From assembly GCA_016183815.1 (NCBI GenBank), contig JACPDW010000020.1, forward strand, positions 124,346-188,345: DNA of 64,000 nucleotides. Direction: 5' to 3'. Shown here one piece after another: positions 9,559-19,663 of this stretch. Position 1 is the stretch's first letter; each line of letters starts with the position of its first letter. A program made the position numbers and the translations under genes. The notes below the pieces were generated by a model. That model was not told the DNA's origin, did no database searches, and saw only the letters and a list, made by a program, of their open reading frames with translations. This DNA comes from Flavobacteriia bacterium. GTDB taxonomy: Bacteria > Bacteroidota > Bacteroidia > Flavobacteriales_D > Crocinitomicaceae.

Positions 9559-9566
9559 TAAATTTG
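9559..9566 (+). promoter_or_regulatory. Promoter of the T9SS cargo gene
   Basis: TAAATTTG lies 4 bp before the ATG. A TTTG element at 9535-9538 is 20 bp upstream, which is the -33/-7 arrangement of Bacteroidota promoters. Confidence 0.6.
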
Positions 9567-9570
9567 GTGC

Positions 9571-10488
9571 ATGAGGTATTTTATTTTTAGCTTTTTATTT
9601 TTTATTTTTTTAAATTCATTTGCTCAACAATATAAGTTGTTGCCAGACTCTAGTACATATTGTTTTACCTATTATAATGTTAATAACGAGTTCATTGGTT
9701 ATGATATATCTGTTTTAGATCCAAAAAATACGATTGAAATTGATGGTGAAATTTATACTTTAATGAGCTATGAAACGTACAATTTTTTTATAAAACAAGT
9801 CAATAATAAATTAATTGGACTTTTTCCATATTGGGACAATTTACTTCAAAAAAACATTTTAAAAACTCATTTAATTATGGATTTTGATGCAGCAATAGGT
9901 GATACCATTCATGATTTGTATCTTTTTCAACATTTATCCTATGAGTATTATTATGCTATTATGAAAAATAAAGATTCCACTTTATTATCAAATGGCACAT
10001 ACCATCATTTTGTTGAGTTAGAAGCTTATGGATATACTAATCCTTCAATTAGATACATTAAATGGGAGGAAAAGGGATTGTGTGGACATAATAGTGGAAT
10101 TTTATTCTCTATAGAGGATGGATCTTTGGTTTATAGGCAAAACTCTTTTTATTGTACGACAGACACCTTATATGCCAATTTTGCTTATAATGCCAATTAT
10201 TGTGATAATTGTGATGTGATTCGACCAATTATGTCTGTAAATAATGTCATTGAGAATGAAAAAATTACAATTTATCCAAATCCAACTAACGATGTATTGT
10301 TCATACATACAGAAAACGCTTTTAACAAAAAGATAAAACTTTACAATCTTCAAGGTCAATTATTATTAAATACAGAAAGTAATAGTTCTTTTACCAGCAT
10401 ACCTATACATTATTTAAATAAGGGGTATTATTCTATTGTAATAGAGGTTAATGGTAATGAAATTAGAAAACCTTTTTTAGTTAATTAA
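9571..10488 (+). CDS. T9SS type A sorting domain-containing secreted protein
   Basis: A protein exported across the outer membrane by the type IX system. A signal peptide (MRYFIFSFLFFIFLNSFAQ) begins it. The body (about residues 20-215) is unrecognised, with paired cysteines near CDNCD. The last 80 residues form a type A sorting tail: ITIYPNPTND, IKLYNLQGQLL, LNKGYYSIVIE and KPFLVN. It appears to be a single-gene unit with its own promoter. Its function is unknown. Confidence 0.85.
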   Translation: MRYFIFSFLFFIFLNSFAQQYKLLPDSSTYCFTYYNVNNEFIGYDISVLDPKNTIEIDGEIYTLMSYETYNFFIKQVNNKLIGLFPYWDNLLQKNILKTHLIMDFDAAIGDTIHDLYLFQHLSYEYYYAIMKNKDSTLLSNGTYHHFVELEAYGYTNPSIRYIKWEEKGLCGHNSGILFSIEDGSLVYRQNSFYCTTDTLYANFAYNANYCDNCDVIRPIMSVNNVIENEKITIYPNPTNDVLFIHTENAFNKKIKLYNLQGQLLLNTESNSSFTSIPIHYLNKGYYSIVIEVNGNEIRKPFLVN

Positions 10489-10524
10489 AAGTTTATATTA
10501 CAACAATCAATTAAATATTTTGTT

Positions 10525-13101
10525 TTAAATTTGATAAGTAAGTGTTAAATAATACAACCCTCCAATTTGTGGTCCTCCTAAAATAGAGTAATACTTTTTG
10601 TTTAACAGATTATTAGCTCCAATTTTACAATTTAATTTTATTTTGCTAAAATAATAGTTTGCCTGAACGTCAATTGTGCTAAAAGAAGGAACAATACCAT
10701 TTACTAAAAAAGAAATATACTCATAAGCATTTTGATATTTATAATTCAAACTTAAATCTAAATTTTTCCAAACATTATCAATTATTAGAGAGCTATTTAA
10801 AATCCAATTTGGTGTATTAAAACCATCTTCTAAACCATCTTTATTTTCAGTTTTAATTAGTTTTGAATAAGTTACATTAAAAGAAGCAGAAAATATACGA
10901 TTAAATTTATATCTAACACTAGAATTAAAACCATAAATGTTAATTATACTTTTAGAGTTGGTCCACATTCGATATTTTTCTTGGGTATTATTTTGATAAA
11001 GATAGTTTGGAATTGAATCAAAAATTTCTGTTTTTGGAACACTTACTTCAACTTGAGCAATAAAATTATTGTATATTGAATAATAAAATTCAAAATCAAA
11101 ATTATATTTTTTTGATGTCTTGTTTAATCCAAATTCAATGGTTTTTACTAATTCTGGTTTTATATAAGTATATTCATTTTTGACTAGTAAGTTTTTGTTT
11201 TTTTCAATTGATTCACTCTGTGAAATACCAAACAAATTAATATCTGAATTGACTTGAGATTGGAATAAATCTATTGATTTTTTTGTGTATGAATTTTCAA
11301 AAATCCCATTAGACATAATCCTTAAACCTCCAACTCTTTTTACCCCACCACTATTTACATTTGAATACCCTTCGAAAATACTGGGGAAACGATTAGCACT
11401 ATGTAATGATAAACTAAAGTTTGTTGTATTATTTAAAGAATATTTGAATGAAAGTAATGGATTTAATTTCCAATTAAAATAACTCGCTTTATTTGCTCGA
11501 AGAATAAAGACAATAGTTGCTTTTTTTTGAATTGTTTTATTCATTTGAATTGATCCTCCAAACTTTTCATAATTTATGTTTTTAAAAGAATCAATTGGAT
11601 TTATAAAATAATTTCCATCAGGAATAATGATGTAATTTCGATAATCAAATGAGTTATTTATTTCCAAGCCAAAATTTTTCGAGAGATTTTTAAAAATTTT
11701 ATTCCAATTCATTGAAAGTTCAGAGTGAAATAAAAAAGATTTTACTTTTAAAGCAGCTCCAATATCCCAATTATTAATTTGAATTAATTCTTGTTTTTTT
11801 TTATCAAAACTCTCTGTATTTGGTAAATATCGACCATTATCAGAAGTAGTTCTTGCAAAATTGTGAGATTCAATAGCATCTTTTCCACTTACAATTGCTT
11901 GGTTATATGCAGAGAAATAGTCTTCAAACAATTGTTTATCTGATTTAAAAGCTCTGTCTAAATTTTCAGCTAATGACCTAATGTTGTAGGAAGAACCTGA
12001 ATTTTCAGAAGTAAGATAGGATTTTAATTGTATAAATGGTGATTTAAAATAAATTGAAAATTGATTTAATTTATAGTTTTGCAATCTAAATCTGTTCGAT
12101 CTCTGATAAATAGTATTTAATAATGCTCCTTTATAACAAATTGAAATTTCACTATCATTTTTAGGTCTATAAAAAAAACTAAAATCTCCTTTATAATTTT
12201 GTAGGTCGTAATTATCTATTTCCTTTTCTCTATATCCTGTTCGAGCAACAATCACATTTTTACCATCTAAAATCAAAGTTTTACTATTGTTTTTTTCATT
12301 TCCATAAGAATTAACTTCATCTAAAGCAGGATTGTTTTGTCCAATTAATCCAATAGAATTGTTTTTTTCTGCTGCTAAATCAGTTGTGTTATTAGCTATC
12401 CAGTCTTTTCCCTTAGTATTTGAAAAATTCAACTTGATAGCCCATTTTTTTTTAAATACTTGAGCTATTCTTAAATTATTCTGATTATACCATTGTGGTG
12501 GAAATAAGCTGTTATTATCAAGATGATTTAAAGCATTTATAGTTTGAAAACTTATACCTTGATATATAAAGGGACTTTTCGTTTTAATGTTAATTAATCC
12601 ATTTGTAGAATTTACACCATAAACCATACTTCTTGATCCGGGTATAATTTCAATATAATCAATATCGATATCATTAGCTCCTAAAGCATTTGCAATTGGA
12701 GCTCCTATGTGAGGAGCTTGATTATCAATTTCATCAACTAATTGAGAAAATCGAACATTTGTTGTGTTATTAAAACCACGAGTATTAAATATTTTGAAAC
12801 CAAGACTAGGAGTAATCAAATGAACTTCAGAAATTGATTCAACAGCTTCATAATTGGATAAAAAAGAACTTAGATTTTTTTTATTTAAATTTAACAGCTT
12901 TTTATCAATCAAAAAAGGGAAATTTAATTCTTCTTTGGATTTTGAATGAATTTGGATTTCATTTAATTCAATTAGTTTTAATGAATCATTTTTCAAAAAT
13001 AGAGTGTCGTTAATTTGAGCAAAGTATATTTGATAGTTTAATAGAAAAGTTAAAATTAATTTAAAATGAAAAATAGGTAAACTTTTGTATAGATTATTCA
13101 T
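10525..13101 (-). CDS. TonB-dependent outer-membrane receptor
   Basis: A ligand-gated outer-membrane transporter of 858 residues. The plug domain carries FNTRGFNNTTNVRF, VDEIDNQAP and EIIPGSRSMVYGVNSTNGLINIKTK. A long beta-barrel region rich in aromatic/Asn alternation ends with a C-terminal strand (YYLTLTYQI) ending in hydrophobic residues. The N-terminus is signal-like (ILTFLLNYQIYFAQ) but has a longer leader than usual. No SusD-like partner is adjacent, so this is not a typical glycan locus. The substrate cannot be deduced. Confidence 0.88.
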   Translation of the reverse strand: MNNLYKSLPIFHFKLILTFLLNYQIYFAQINDTLFLKNDSLKLIELNEIQIHSKSKEELNFPFLIDKKLLNLNKKNLSSFLSNYEAVESISEVHLITPSLGFKIFNTRGFNNTTNVRFSQLVDEIDNQAPHIGAPIANALGANDIDIDYIEIIPGSRSMVYGVNSTNGLINIKTKSPFIYQGISFQTINALNHLDNNSLFPPQWYNQNNLRIAQVFKKKWAIKLNFSNTKGKDWIANNTTDLAAEKNNSIGLIGQNNPALDEVNSYGNEKNNSKTLILDGKNVIVARTGYREKEIDNYDLQNYKGDFSFFYRPKNDSEISICYKGALLNTIYQRSNRFRLQNYKLNQFSIYFKSPFIQLKSYLTSENSGSSYNIRSLAENLDRAFKSDKQLFEDYFSAYNQAIVSGKDAIESHNFARTTSDNGRYLPNTESFDKKKQELIQINNWDIGAALKVKSFLFHSELSMNWNKIFKNLSKNFGLEINNSFDYRNYIIIPDGNYFINPIDSFKNINYEKFGGSIQMNKTIQKKATIVFILRANKASYFNWKLNPLLSFKYSLNNTTNFSLSLHSANRFPSIFEGYSNVNSGGVKRVGGLRIMSNGIFENSYTKKSIDLFQSQVNSDINLFGISQSESIEKNKNLLVKNEYTYIKPELVKTIEFGLNKTSKKYNFDFEFYYSIYNNFIAQVEVSVPKTEIFDSIPNYLYQNNTQEKYRMWTNSKSIINIYGFNSSVRYKFNRIFSASFNVTYSKLIKTENKDGLEDGFNTPNWILNSSLIIDNVWKNLDLSLNYKYQNAYEYISFLVNGIVPSFSTIDVQANYYFSKIKLNCKIGANNLLNKKYYSILGGPQIGGLYYLTLTYQI

Positions 13102-13142
13102 AAATTAGTTTTAAAATAGATTGTTAAAGTTTTATAAATTGA

Positions 13143-13838
13143 TTATTTTTTTTCTATAACAGCTAAATAGTGATTATCATTTTCAATAATTAAATTGCAA
13201 TTTAAATTTAATTTTTTTGCAGTTTTAAATAAATTTGAAAAATCCACATACAACCAAGAAAAAGGAGAACTTTTTTCTTTTTTATAGGTCATGGTAAATT
13301 GAAAATCTCCGTAATAATTATTGTTTAAATTTTCCCAGTATGAACCATCTTCTTCTTCGTAAAGGTAATGAACATCAGAAGAATCACAAATAATTTGTCC
13401 ATTTTCATTCAATAAATTTTTTGCATGGTTTAATGTAAATTCTAAATGAGAAAGAGTTCCACTTATGCCTAATCCATTCATTAACATTAAAATAGTGTCG
13501 TATTTTTCATTTTGTAAATCGAAAAAATCAATTTTTTTGGCATTTAATCCAACAGATTTCATATAGTCAACCGCACCTTCTGATGTGTCTATTGAGTCAA
13601 CAAAAAATCCTTTATTTTTAAGAAAAGAAGAATGAACACCAGCACCCGCTCCGACATCAAGGATGTTGCCTTTACATAATTGTAATGCTTTTTTTTCAAT
13701 TTCAGGCATCTCTTCATAGGTTCTAAAAAGCACTTCTACTGGGATAATATCCGTATCACAAAAAGGTGAATCAACATAAATGTCTTGAGGTTTCTTAAAT
13801 TTAGCAAAATCTAAAATTGCTTTTCCAATAGGATCCAT
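13143..13838 (-). CDS. Class I SAM-dependent methyltransferase
   Basis: The SAM-binding loop is NILDVGAGAGVHS (about residue 57-69), followed by acidic DSIDTSE and the motif IV region YDTILMLMNGLGISG. The 231-residue length fits a small-molecule or protein methyltransferase. It is third in the proS-hypothetical-methyltransferase run with a gap of 9 bp, so it is probably co-transcribed. The substrate is unknown. Confidence 0.85.
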   Translation of the reverse strand: MDPIGKAILDFAKFKKPQDIYVDSPFCDTDIIPVEVLFRTYEEMPEIEKKALQLCKGNILDVGAGAGVHSSFLKNKGFFVDSIDTSEGAVDYMKSVGLNAKKIDFFDLQNEKYDTILMLMNGLGISGTLSHLEFTLNHAKNLLNENGQIICDSSDVHYLYEEEDGSYWENLNNNYYGDFQFTMTYKKEKSSPFSWLYVDFSNLFKTAKKLNLNCNLIIENDNHYLAVIEKK

Positions 13839-13847
13839 ACTTTGCTT

Positions 13848-14540
13848 TTAAATATATTCTATATCGTCAGCATCAAAACGAAAACCAACTCTTTTTCCAG
13901 TTTGAATATGTAAATTGGTACTGATTTCTTGAATTTGAAGTACATTAACTTCTGACATTAAGTCAAAAGGTGGTGAAAGCAATTCAAATTGAGTGGCAAA
14001 ACTAAAGGATTTATACAAAATTGCTCTCAACATATCGTCTGAAATAATACTTTTTTCGACGTCTTTAAATTCTACGCCTAAAGCACCTTTTCCTTCAATA
14101 AAAAAATGACTTTCTTTATTAACAAAAATTCTTCCTATTAAATATCCTGGATCTTCTTCTCTATTTTGCAATACTGATTGAGCTAAAAAATTATAGATAT
14201 AGATGATTCCAAAATAGCCATTGTTTTTATTTTTTTTTAAATACTTCAATTTCCAAAAAGGATGTTCATCAGGCAACAAAAAAACGTTGGTATGCATGTG
14301 AAAAAAGAGTAAATCACTTCCTATGAAAATTTGAGATTCGTATTTTCCTTTATCAATATATTGCATTCGAATTCTGTCGTCTTTTAAAAATGGTTTGAGA
14401 AAAGAGACCTCTTCATTCATGATTTTCTTAAATTGTTCAAAAACTTTTAACGTATCATGATAGATGTCTTGTTTTAGAGCTGCTTTGTTATGAAGCAAAT
14501 CTAATACTTCTTTTCTTTGATTTTCTAATTCGTTTTTCAT
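13848..14540 (-). CDS. Conserved hypothetical protein downstream of proS
   Basis: A 230-residue soluble protein with no signal peptide or membrane helix. I do not recognise a named domain. It has a predicted helical N-terminus (residues 1-45), then an alternating beta-like middle region (YESQIFIGSDLLFFHMHTNVFLLP). It starts directly after the proS stop codon (TAA then ATG, no gap), which indicates translational coupling. It may be a lineage-specific Bacteroidota protein. No function is proposed. Confidence 0.8.
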   Translation of the reverse strand: MKNELENQRKEVLDLLHNKAALKQDIYHDTLKVFEQFKKIMNEEVSFLKPFLKDDRIRMQYIDKGKYESQIFIGSDLLFFHMHTNVFLLPDEHPFWKLKYLKKNKNNGYFGIIYIYNFLAQSVLQNREEDPGYLIGRIFVNKESHFFIEGKGALGVEFKDVEKSIISDDMLRAILYKSFSFATQFELLSPPFDLMSEVNVLQIQEISTNLHIQTGKRVGFRFDADDIEYI

Positions 14541-16019
14541 TTAATAAGCTTTAGCAAAAATTACTCTTCCAACAGACTTTTTCCCTGAAAACATACATTT
14601 TCCCTCTGTTTGATCACCATCAAGAGGAATACAACGAATTGTAGCTTGGGTTTCACTTTTAATTTTTTCTTCTGTTTCAGCAGTGCCGTCCCAATGGGCT
14701 AAATAAAACCCTGGATTTTTATCAATTACATTTTTAAATTCAGTATAATCGTCGATAATAAATGTATGCTGTTTTCTAAAATCTATTGCTTTTAAAAATA
14801 AACTATTTTGAATTTCAATCAACAAATTTTCCACATGAGAATAAAGAACATCGATGTTTATTGAATATTTTTCTTTTGTGTCTCTACGAGCGATTTCAAC
14901 CTTATTTTCAAGTAAATCTCTTGCTCCTAAAGTGATTCGAACAGGAACACCTTTTAGTTCATATTCAGCAAATTTCCAACCAGGACGACGATTATCATCA
15001 TTATCAAACTTAACAGAAATATTTTTTGAGTTAAATTGTGTCGTCATTTCACTTGCAAGATCTTCAATTTTTTTTCTTTCTTCTTCGCTTTTATAAATAG
15101 GAATAATAACGACTTGTATTGGAGATAAAAGAGGAGGTAAAACCAATCCGTCGTCATCTGAATGTGTCATAATTAAAGCTCCCATCAAACGGGTGGAAAC
15201 GCCCCAAGAAGTTGCCCAAACATAAGACAATTTACCTTCTTTATCGGCATATTTAACATCGAAAGCTTTAGCAAAATTTTGACCTAAAAAATGTGAAGTA
15301 CCCGCTTGTAAAGCTTTGCCATCTTGCATCATGGCTTCAATACAAAAAGTTTCATCAGCTCCTGCAAAACGTTCATTTTCAGACTTAACGCCTTTAATTA
15401 CAGGCATTGCCATATATTTTTCTGCAAATTCACTATAAACCTCCAACATTTTAGTGGTTTCAATCATCGCTTCATCTTTGCTTGCATGTGCAGTATGACC
15501 TTCTTGCCATAAAAATTCAGAAGTACGCAAAAAAAGTCTGGTTCTCATCTCCCATCTTACCACATTTGCCCATTGATTGATTAAAATTGGTAAATCTCTA
15601 TACGATTGTATCCATGATTTGTAGGTGTTCCAGATGATTGCTTCGGAGGTTGGTCGTACAATTAATTCTTCTTCTAACTTCGCCTCAGGATCAACGATTA
15701 ATTTGCCTTTATTATTTGGATCACTTTTCAGACGATAATGAGTAACAATAGCACATTCTTTAGCGAATCCTTCCGCATTTTTTTCTTCCGCTTCAAACAA
15801 ACTTTTTGGAACAAATAAAGGAAAATAAGCATTGGAATGTCCAGTTTCTTTAAATTTTTTGTCCAAAATTTCTTTCATTTTTTCCCAGATAGCAAAGCCG
15901 TAAGGTTTAATGACCATACACCCTTTCACGCCTGAATGTTCAGCTAAATCTGCTTTGATTACCAATTCATTGTACCATTTTGAATAATCCTCTGATCTTT
16001 TTGTAAGTTTTTCTGACAT
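14541..16019 (-). CDS. proS: Prolyl-tRNA synthetase (short, archaeal/eukaryotic-like type)
   Basis: Charges tRNA-Pro. The class II synthetase motifs are present ([51 protein letters not shown] and [24 protein letters not shown]). The anticodon-binding domain and a C-terminal zinc-like region end the protein. The protein lacks the editing insertion of the long bacterial form, as is usual in Bacteroidota. The start at 16019 ([12 protein letters not shown]) is 9 bp from a TACTTTTG element and is preferred over 16031. Confidence 0.96.
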   Translation of the reverse strand: MSEKLTKRSEDYSKWYNELVIKADLAEHSGVKGCMVIKPYGFAIWEKMKEILDKKFKETGHSNAYFPLFVPKSLFEAEEKNAEGFAKECAIVTHYRLKSDPNNKGKLIVDPEAKLEEELIVRPTSEAIIWNTYKSWIQSYRDLPILINQWANVVRWEMRTRLFLRTSEFLWQEGHTAHASKDEAMIETTKMLEVYSEFAEKYMAMPVIKGVKSENERFAGADETFCIEAMMQDGKALQAGTSHFLGQNFAKAFDVKYADKEGKLSYVWATSWGVSTRLMGALIMTHSDDDGLVLPPLLSPIQVVIIPIYKSEEERKKIEDLASEMTTQFNSKNISVKFDNDDNRRPGWKFAEYELKGVPVRITLGARDLLENKVEIARRDTKEKYSINIDVLYSHVENLLIEIQNSLFLKAIDFRKQHTFIIDDYTEFKNVIDKNPGFYLAHWDGTAETEEKIKSETQATIRCIPLDGDQTEGKCMFSGKKSVGRVIFAKAY

Positions 16020-16028
16020 TTTTTGTTG

Positions 16029-16036
16029 CAAAAGTA
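16029..16036 (-). promoter_or_regulatory. TAnnTTTG -7 element for proS
   Basis: TACTTTTG on the minus strand lies 9 bp before the ATG at 16019. The longer ORF start at 16031 would fall inside it. Confidence 0.5.
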
Positions 16037-16182
16037 AGGAATATTTGTTTTAAGCTGATTTAGAATGTTAAAACTTAAGTAAAATTTTAAAATGAAGGTG
16101 ATTATTTTGTTTAAAAAAAAATGATAAAAAATTGAACGACATTTAAGTATAAATGATTATATTAGCAATTTAATAAGCAAAA

Positions 16183-19068
16183 ATGCCATTAAACTGGAAC
16201 GAAATAAAAAACAGAGCAATAGTTTTTTCAAAAGAATGGGAAGGAGCTTCAAACGAAGAAGCAGATGCTAAACCATTTTTAGTCGAATTTTTTAATGTTT
16301 TTGGAATAAGCAGTAAAAGAGTTTCAACTTTTGAACATCGAGTTAAAAAGCTCGACGACAAAAACGGATATATAGATTTGCTTTGGAAAGGAAAAATTTT
16401 AATTGAAATGAAAAGTCGAGGTAAAAACCTTGACAATGCCTATCAGCAAGCTTTAGAATATTCATCTGGACTAAAACAACATGAATTACCAAAATTCATT
16501 TTAGTTTGTGATTTTGAAAATTTTAGACTTTACGACCTTGAAGACCTTTCTTTTGAACAAGCAGAAACAAAAACAATAGAGTTTAAACTCAAAAACCTTG
16601 TAAATAATGTTCAACATTTCGGACAATTATTAGGTTATCAAAAGAAAGTTTACAAAGAACAAGATCCTGCAAATATTAAAGCAACAGAGTTAATGGGTAA
16701 ACTTCACGACAGACTTGAAGAAATTGGATACATAGGACATCCTTTAGAAGTATATTTGGTGCGTATATTATTTTTATTGTTTGCAGAGGATACAACAATT
16801 TTTGAAATACAGCAGTTTCAAGACTATATTGAACAACGTACAAATGAAGATGGGAGCGACCTTGCGGCTAAACTACAAGAATTGTTTCAAGTATTAAATA
16901 CACCCAAAGAAAATCGTTTTAAAAATCTTGACGAGCAACTAGCCGACTTCCCTTATGTAAATGGAAAATTATTTGAAGAAATTTTGCCAAATGCAAGTTT
17001 TGATTCAAAAATGCGACAAGCACTATTAAACTGTTGTTACATTGATTGGAGTAAAATTTCACCAGCAATTTTTGGTTCTATGTTTCAAAGTGTGATGAAT
17101 CCCAAAGAACGTAGAAACTTGGGAGCACATTATACAAGCGAAACCAATATTTTAAAATTGATCAAACCGCTTTTTTTAGATGAACTGTGGAAAGAATTTG
17201 AAAGTATAAAAGACAACAAAAACAAACTTCCTGAATTTCATAAAAAAATAAGTAAGCTTAATTTCCTAGACCCGGCTTGTGGTTGTGGAAACTTTCTTGT
17301 AATTACTTACCGAGAATTACGCTTGTTAGAACTTGAAATTTTAAGAGCATTAAATAAATCAGGACAAAGAGTAATTGATGTAAGTGATATTATTTGGCTT
17401 GATGTTGATATGATGTGTGGAATTGAATACGAAGAATTTCCAGCACGAATTGCCGAAGTCGCTTTATGGCTTATCGACCACCAAATGAATATGCAAATAA
17501 GCAACGAGTTTGGACAATATTTTGTTCGTTTGCCTCTTAAAAAATCTGCAAAAATTGTTCATGGTGACTCATTGAAAACAGATTGGCAAAGTTTATTAAA
17601 TCCAGTAAATACAATAAATGTAGTTGCTAAACATGCAAATATTTTTTTAGCTGAAGAACCAATAGTAGAATATAAAACAGTAAATGTTCAAACAGAAACT
17701 TTTAAAATTCATAAAGGAAAAACCCCAGCAAATACAGATGAAAAAAAGTTTGATTTTATTTTAGGCAACCCACCATTTATAGGATCTAAAATAATGAGTC
17801 AAACCCAAAGAGATGCAGTTGTAAAAGAATTTGAAAACATTCAAGGTGCTGGAGTATTGGATTATGTAACATCTTGGTATATAAAAGCTGCAAAATACAT
17901 TCAGGGAATAAAAACTAAAGTCGCTTTTGTTTCTACCAACTCTATTGTTCAAGGGGAACAAACGAGTATTCTTTGGGGACAAATGCTGAATAAATACAAA
18001 ATCAAAATTCATTTTGCTTATAGAACTTTCAAATGGAGCAATGAAGCAAAAGGAAATGCAGCTGTATATTGTGTTATAATTGGCTTTGCTAACTATGATA
18101 CTAATAATAAGAGCATTTTTGAGTATGAAGATAATAAAGGCGAAGCACACGAAATAAAAGTAAAAAATATCAATCCGTATTTGGTGGATGCAAAAGATAT
18201 TTTTATTGGCAAACGTAGAAAACCAATTTGTAATGTGCCTGAAATCTCATTTGGTAGTATGCCAAACGATGGCGGTAATTTCTTATTTACTGATGAGGAA
18301 AAAAAAGAATTTGTAGCAAAAGAACCAAAATCAGAAAAATTTTTTAAGCCACTTATTTCTGCTAATGAATTTCTTAATGGACTTAATCGATGGTGTTTAT
18401 GGCTTAAAAATGCAAATCCAACAGAATTAAAAGAAACAAAGCTTGTAACTCAAAGGGTTGAAAATATTAGAAAATTAAGATTAGGAAGTAATAGGCGAGC
18501 TACTCAAAGTCTTTCAGCTTTTCCTACTCTTTTCGGTGAAGATAGGCAACCAAAAAGTGAATATGTTTTAATTCCTAGGCACTCTTCTGAAAATAGAAAA
18601 TATATACCAATGGGTTTCTTTGACGAAAATTCAATTGCAAGTGATAGCTGTTCTTTTATTCCAAATGCAAAACTATATCACTTTGGAATTTTAATGTCAG
18701 CTATTCATATGTCATGGGTTAAGTATATTTGTGGTAGAATTAAAAGTGACTTTCGTTATTCAAACGAGTTGGTTTACAACAACTTTCCTTGGCCTGAAAA
18801 TCCATCAGACAAACAAATAAAATCCATTGAAACCTTAGCTAAAAAAGTATTGGATATAAGACTTCAATTTCCTAACAGTTCACTTGCCAACCTTTATGAC
18901 CCTTTGACAATGCCACCAGTTTTAGTTAAGGCACATCAAGAATTAGACAAAGCAGTTGACTTGTCTTATCGTTCACAAACATTCACAAGCGATGCCAATC
19001 GTATGGAATTTTTATTTGAACTTTACGAAAAATACACTGCAGATTTATTCTATAAAAAGAAAAAATGA
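16183..19068 (+). CDS. MmeI-like (type IIL) restriction-modification fusion protein
   Basis: One polypeptide that should both cut and methylate DNA. The N-terminal nuclease has Asp65 and then EMK at 75-77, i.e. D-X9-ExK, the spacing known from MmeI. The adenine methyltransferase core follows, with motif I DPACGCGNF (363-371) and catalytic motif NPPF (529-532). A target-recognition region and C-terminal helical part (about 650-961) complete the 961 residues. In this family methylation of one strand protects the host, and no separate partner is needed. It is flanked by proS and an LRR gene with no other defence genes. It lacks the TAnnTTTG element seen upstream of many neighbouring genes, consistent with acquisition by transfer. 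The family call is strong; the recognition sequence is not predictable by eye. Confidence 0.9.
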   Translation: MPLNWNEIKNRAIVFSKEWEGASNEEADAKPFLVEFFNVFGISSKRVSTFEHRVKKLDDKNGYIDLLWKGKILIEMKSRGKNLDNAYQQALEYSSGLKQHELPKFILVCDFENFRLYDLEDLSFEQAETKTIEFKLKNLVNNVQHFGQLLGYQKKVYKEQDPANIKATELMGKLHDRLEEIGYIGHPLEVYLVRILFLLFAEDTTIFEIQQFQDYIEQRTNEDGSDLAAKLQELFQVLNTPKENRFKNLDEQLADFPYVNGKLFEEILPNASFDSKMRQALLNCCYIDWSKISPAIFGSMFQSVMNPKERRNLGAHYTSETNILKLIKPLFLDELWKEFESIKDNKNKLPEFHKKISKLNFLDPACGCGNFLVITYRELRLLELEILRALNKSGQRVIDVSDIIWLDVDMMCGIEYEEFPARIAEVALWLIDHQMNMQISNEFGQYFVRLPLKKSAKIVHGDSLKTDWQSLLNPVNTINVVAKHANIFLAEEPIVEYKTVNVQTETFKIHKGKTPANTDEKKFDFILGNPPFIGSKIMSQTQRDAVVKEFENIQGAGVLDYVTSWYIKAAKYIQGIKTKVAFVSTNSIVQGEQTSILWGQMLNKYKIKIHFAYRTFKWSNEAKGNAAVYCVIIGFANYDTNNKSIFEYEDNKGEAHEIKVKNINPYLVDAKDIFIGKRRKPICNVPEISFGSMPNDGGNFLFTDEEKKEFVAKEPKSEKFFKPLISANEFLNGLNRWCLWLKNANPTELKETKLVTQRVENIRKLRLGSNRRATQSLSAFPTLFGEDRQPKSEYVLIPRHSSENRKYIPMGFFDENSIASDSCSFIPNAKLYHFGILMSAIHMSWVKYICGRIKSDFRYSNELVYNNFPWPENPSDKQIKSIETLAKKVLDIRLQFPNSSLANLYDPLTMPPVLVKAHQELDKAVDLSYRSQTFTSDANRMEFLFELYEKYTADLFYKKKK

Positions 19069-19087
19069 TAAAAAATAACCTTTTTCA

Positions 19088-19663
19088 TTAATCCTTACAA
19101 GAACAAGGTTTATCGAAAAAGAATTGTGTATTGGGCATTTTTAATATCCAGTCTTGTTGAAAACGTTCACTAAAAGCAATTCCTTCTAAATGAACTTCTT
19201 TGAGTGATTTAAGTTCGCTCATACAGTCAGGCAAAATTGAAATTGGATTTTCCCACAAATCGAGGTGAATTAATGAACTCAGTTCACATACTTCCTCATT
19301 TAATATTGTAATTTGATTTTTATACAAATAAATCTTTTTTAAATGTTTCATTTTTAATAAAATAAATGGTAATGACGAAAATTTATTTTTACCTAAATCA
19401 ATTTCCTCTAAATCTTCAAACTCTGATAAAAATGAAGGTAAATCAGTCAATTGATTTTTATTTAGTAAAAGGATTTTTAAATTTTTATAACTTCTTAATT
19501 CAGTAGGAATCTCTTTCCATTTTAATTTACTGCAATCTAAAAATTCAATTTCATTTGGGTTTATTAGTTTTGCGTTATCCCAATTAATAAAATTTACGGT
19601 TTTATTTTGAGCAAAACTACTTAGCTGAAACAGAATAAAACAAAGTCCTGCAATTTTTTTCAT
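19088..19663 (-). CDS. Secreted leucine-rich-repeat protein
   Basis: A signal peptide (MKKIAGLCFILFQLSSFAQ) is followed by about five leucine-rich repeats of 23 residues (LKILLLNKNQLTDLPSFL, LEEIDLGKNKFSSLPFIL, LKKIYLYKNQITIL, LIHLDLWENPISILP, LKEVHLEGIAF). A short C-terminal cap ends in CSCKD. It is likely a binding scaffold in the periplasm or on the cell surface. Its first 47 bp overlap the 3' end of ribF in a different frame. The role is unknown. Confidence 0.82.
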   Translation of the reverse strand: MKKIAGLCFILFQLSSFAQNKTVNFINWDNAKLINPNEIEFLDCSKLKWKEIPTELRSYKNLKILLLNKNQLTDLPSFLSEFEDLEEIDLGKNKFSSLPFILLKMKHLKKIYLYKNQITILNEEVCELSSLIHLDLWENPISILPDCMSELKSLKEVHLEGIAFSERFQQDWILKMPNTQFFFDKPCSCKD

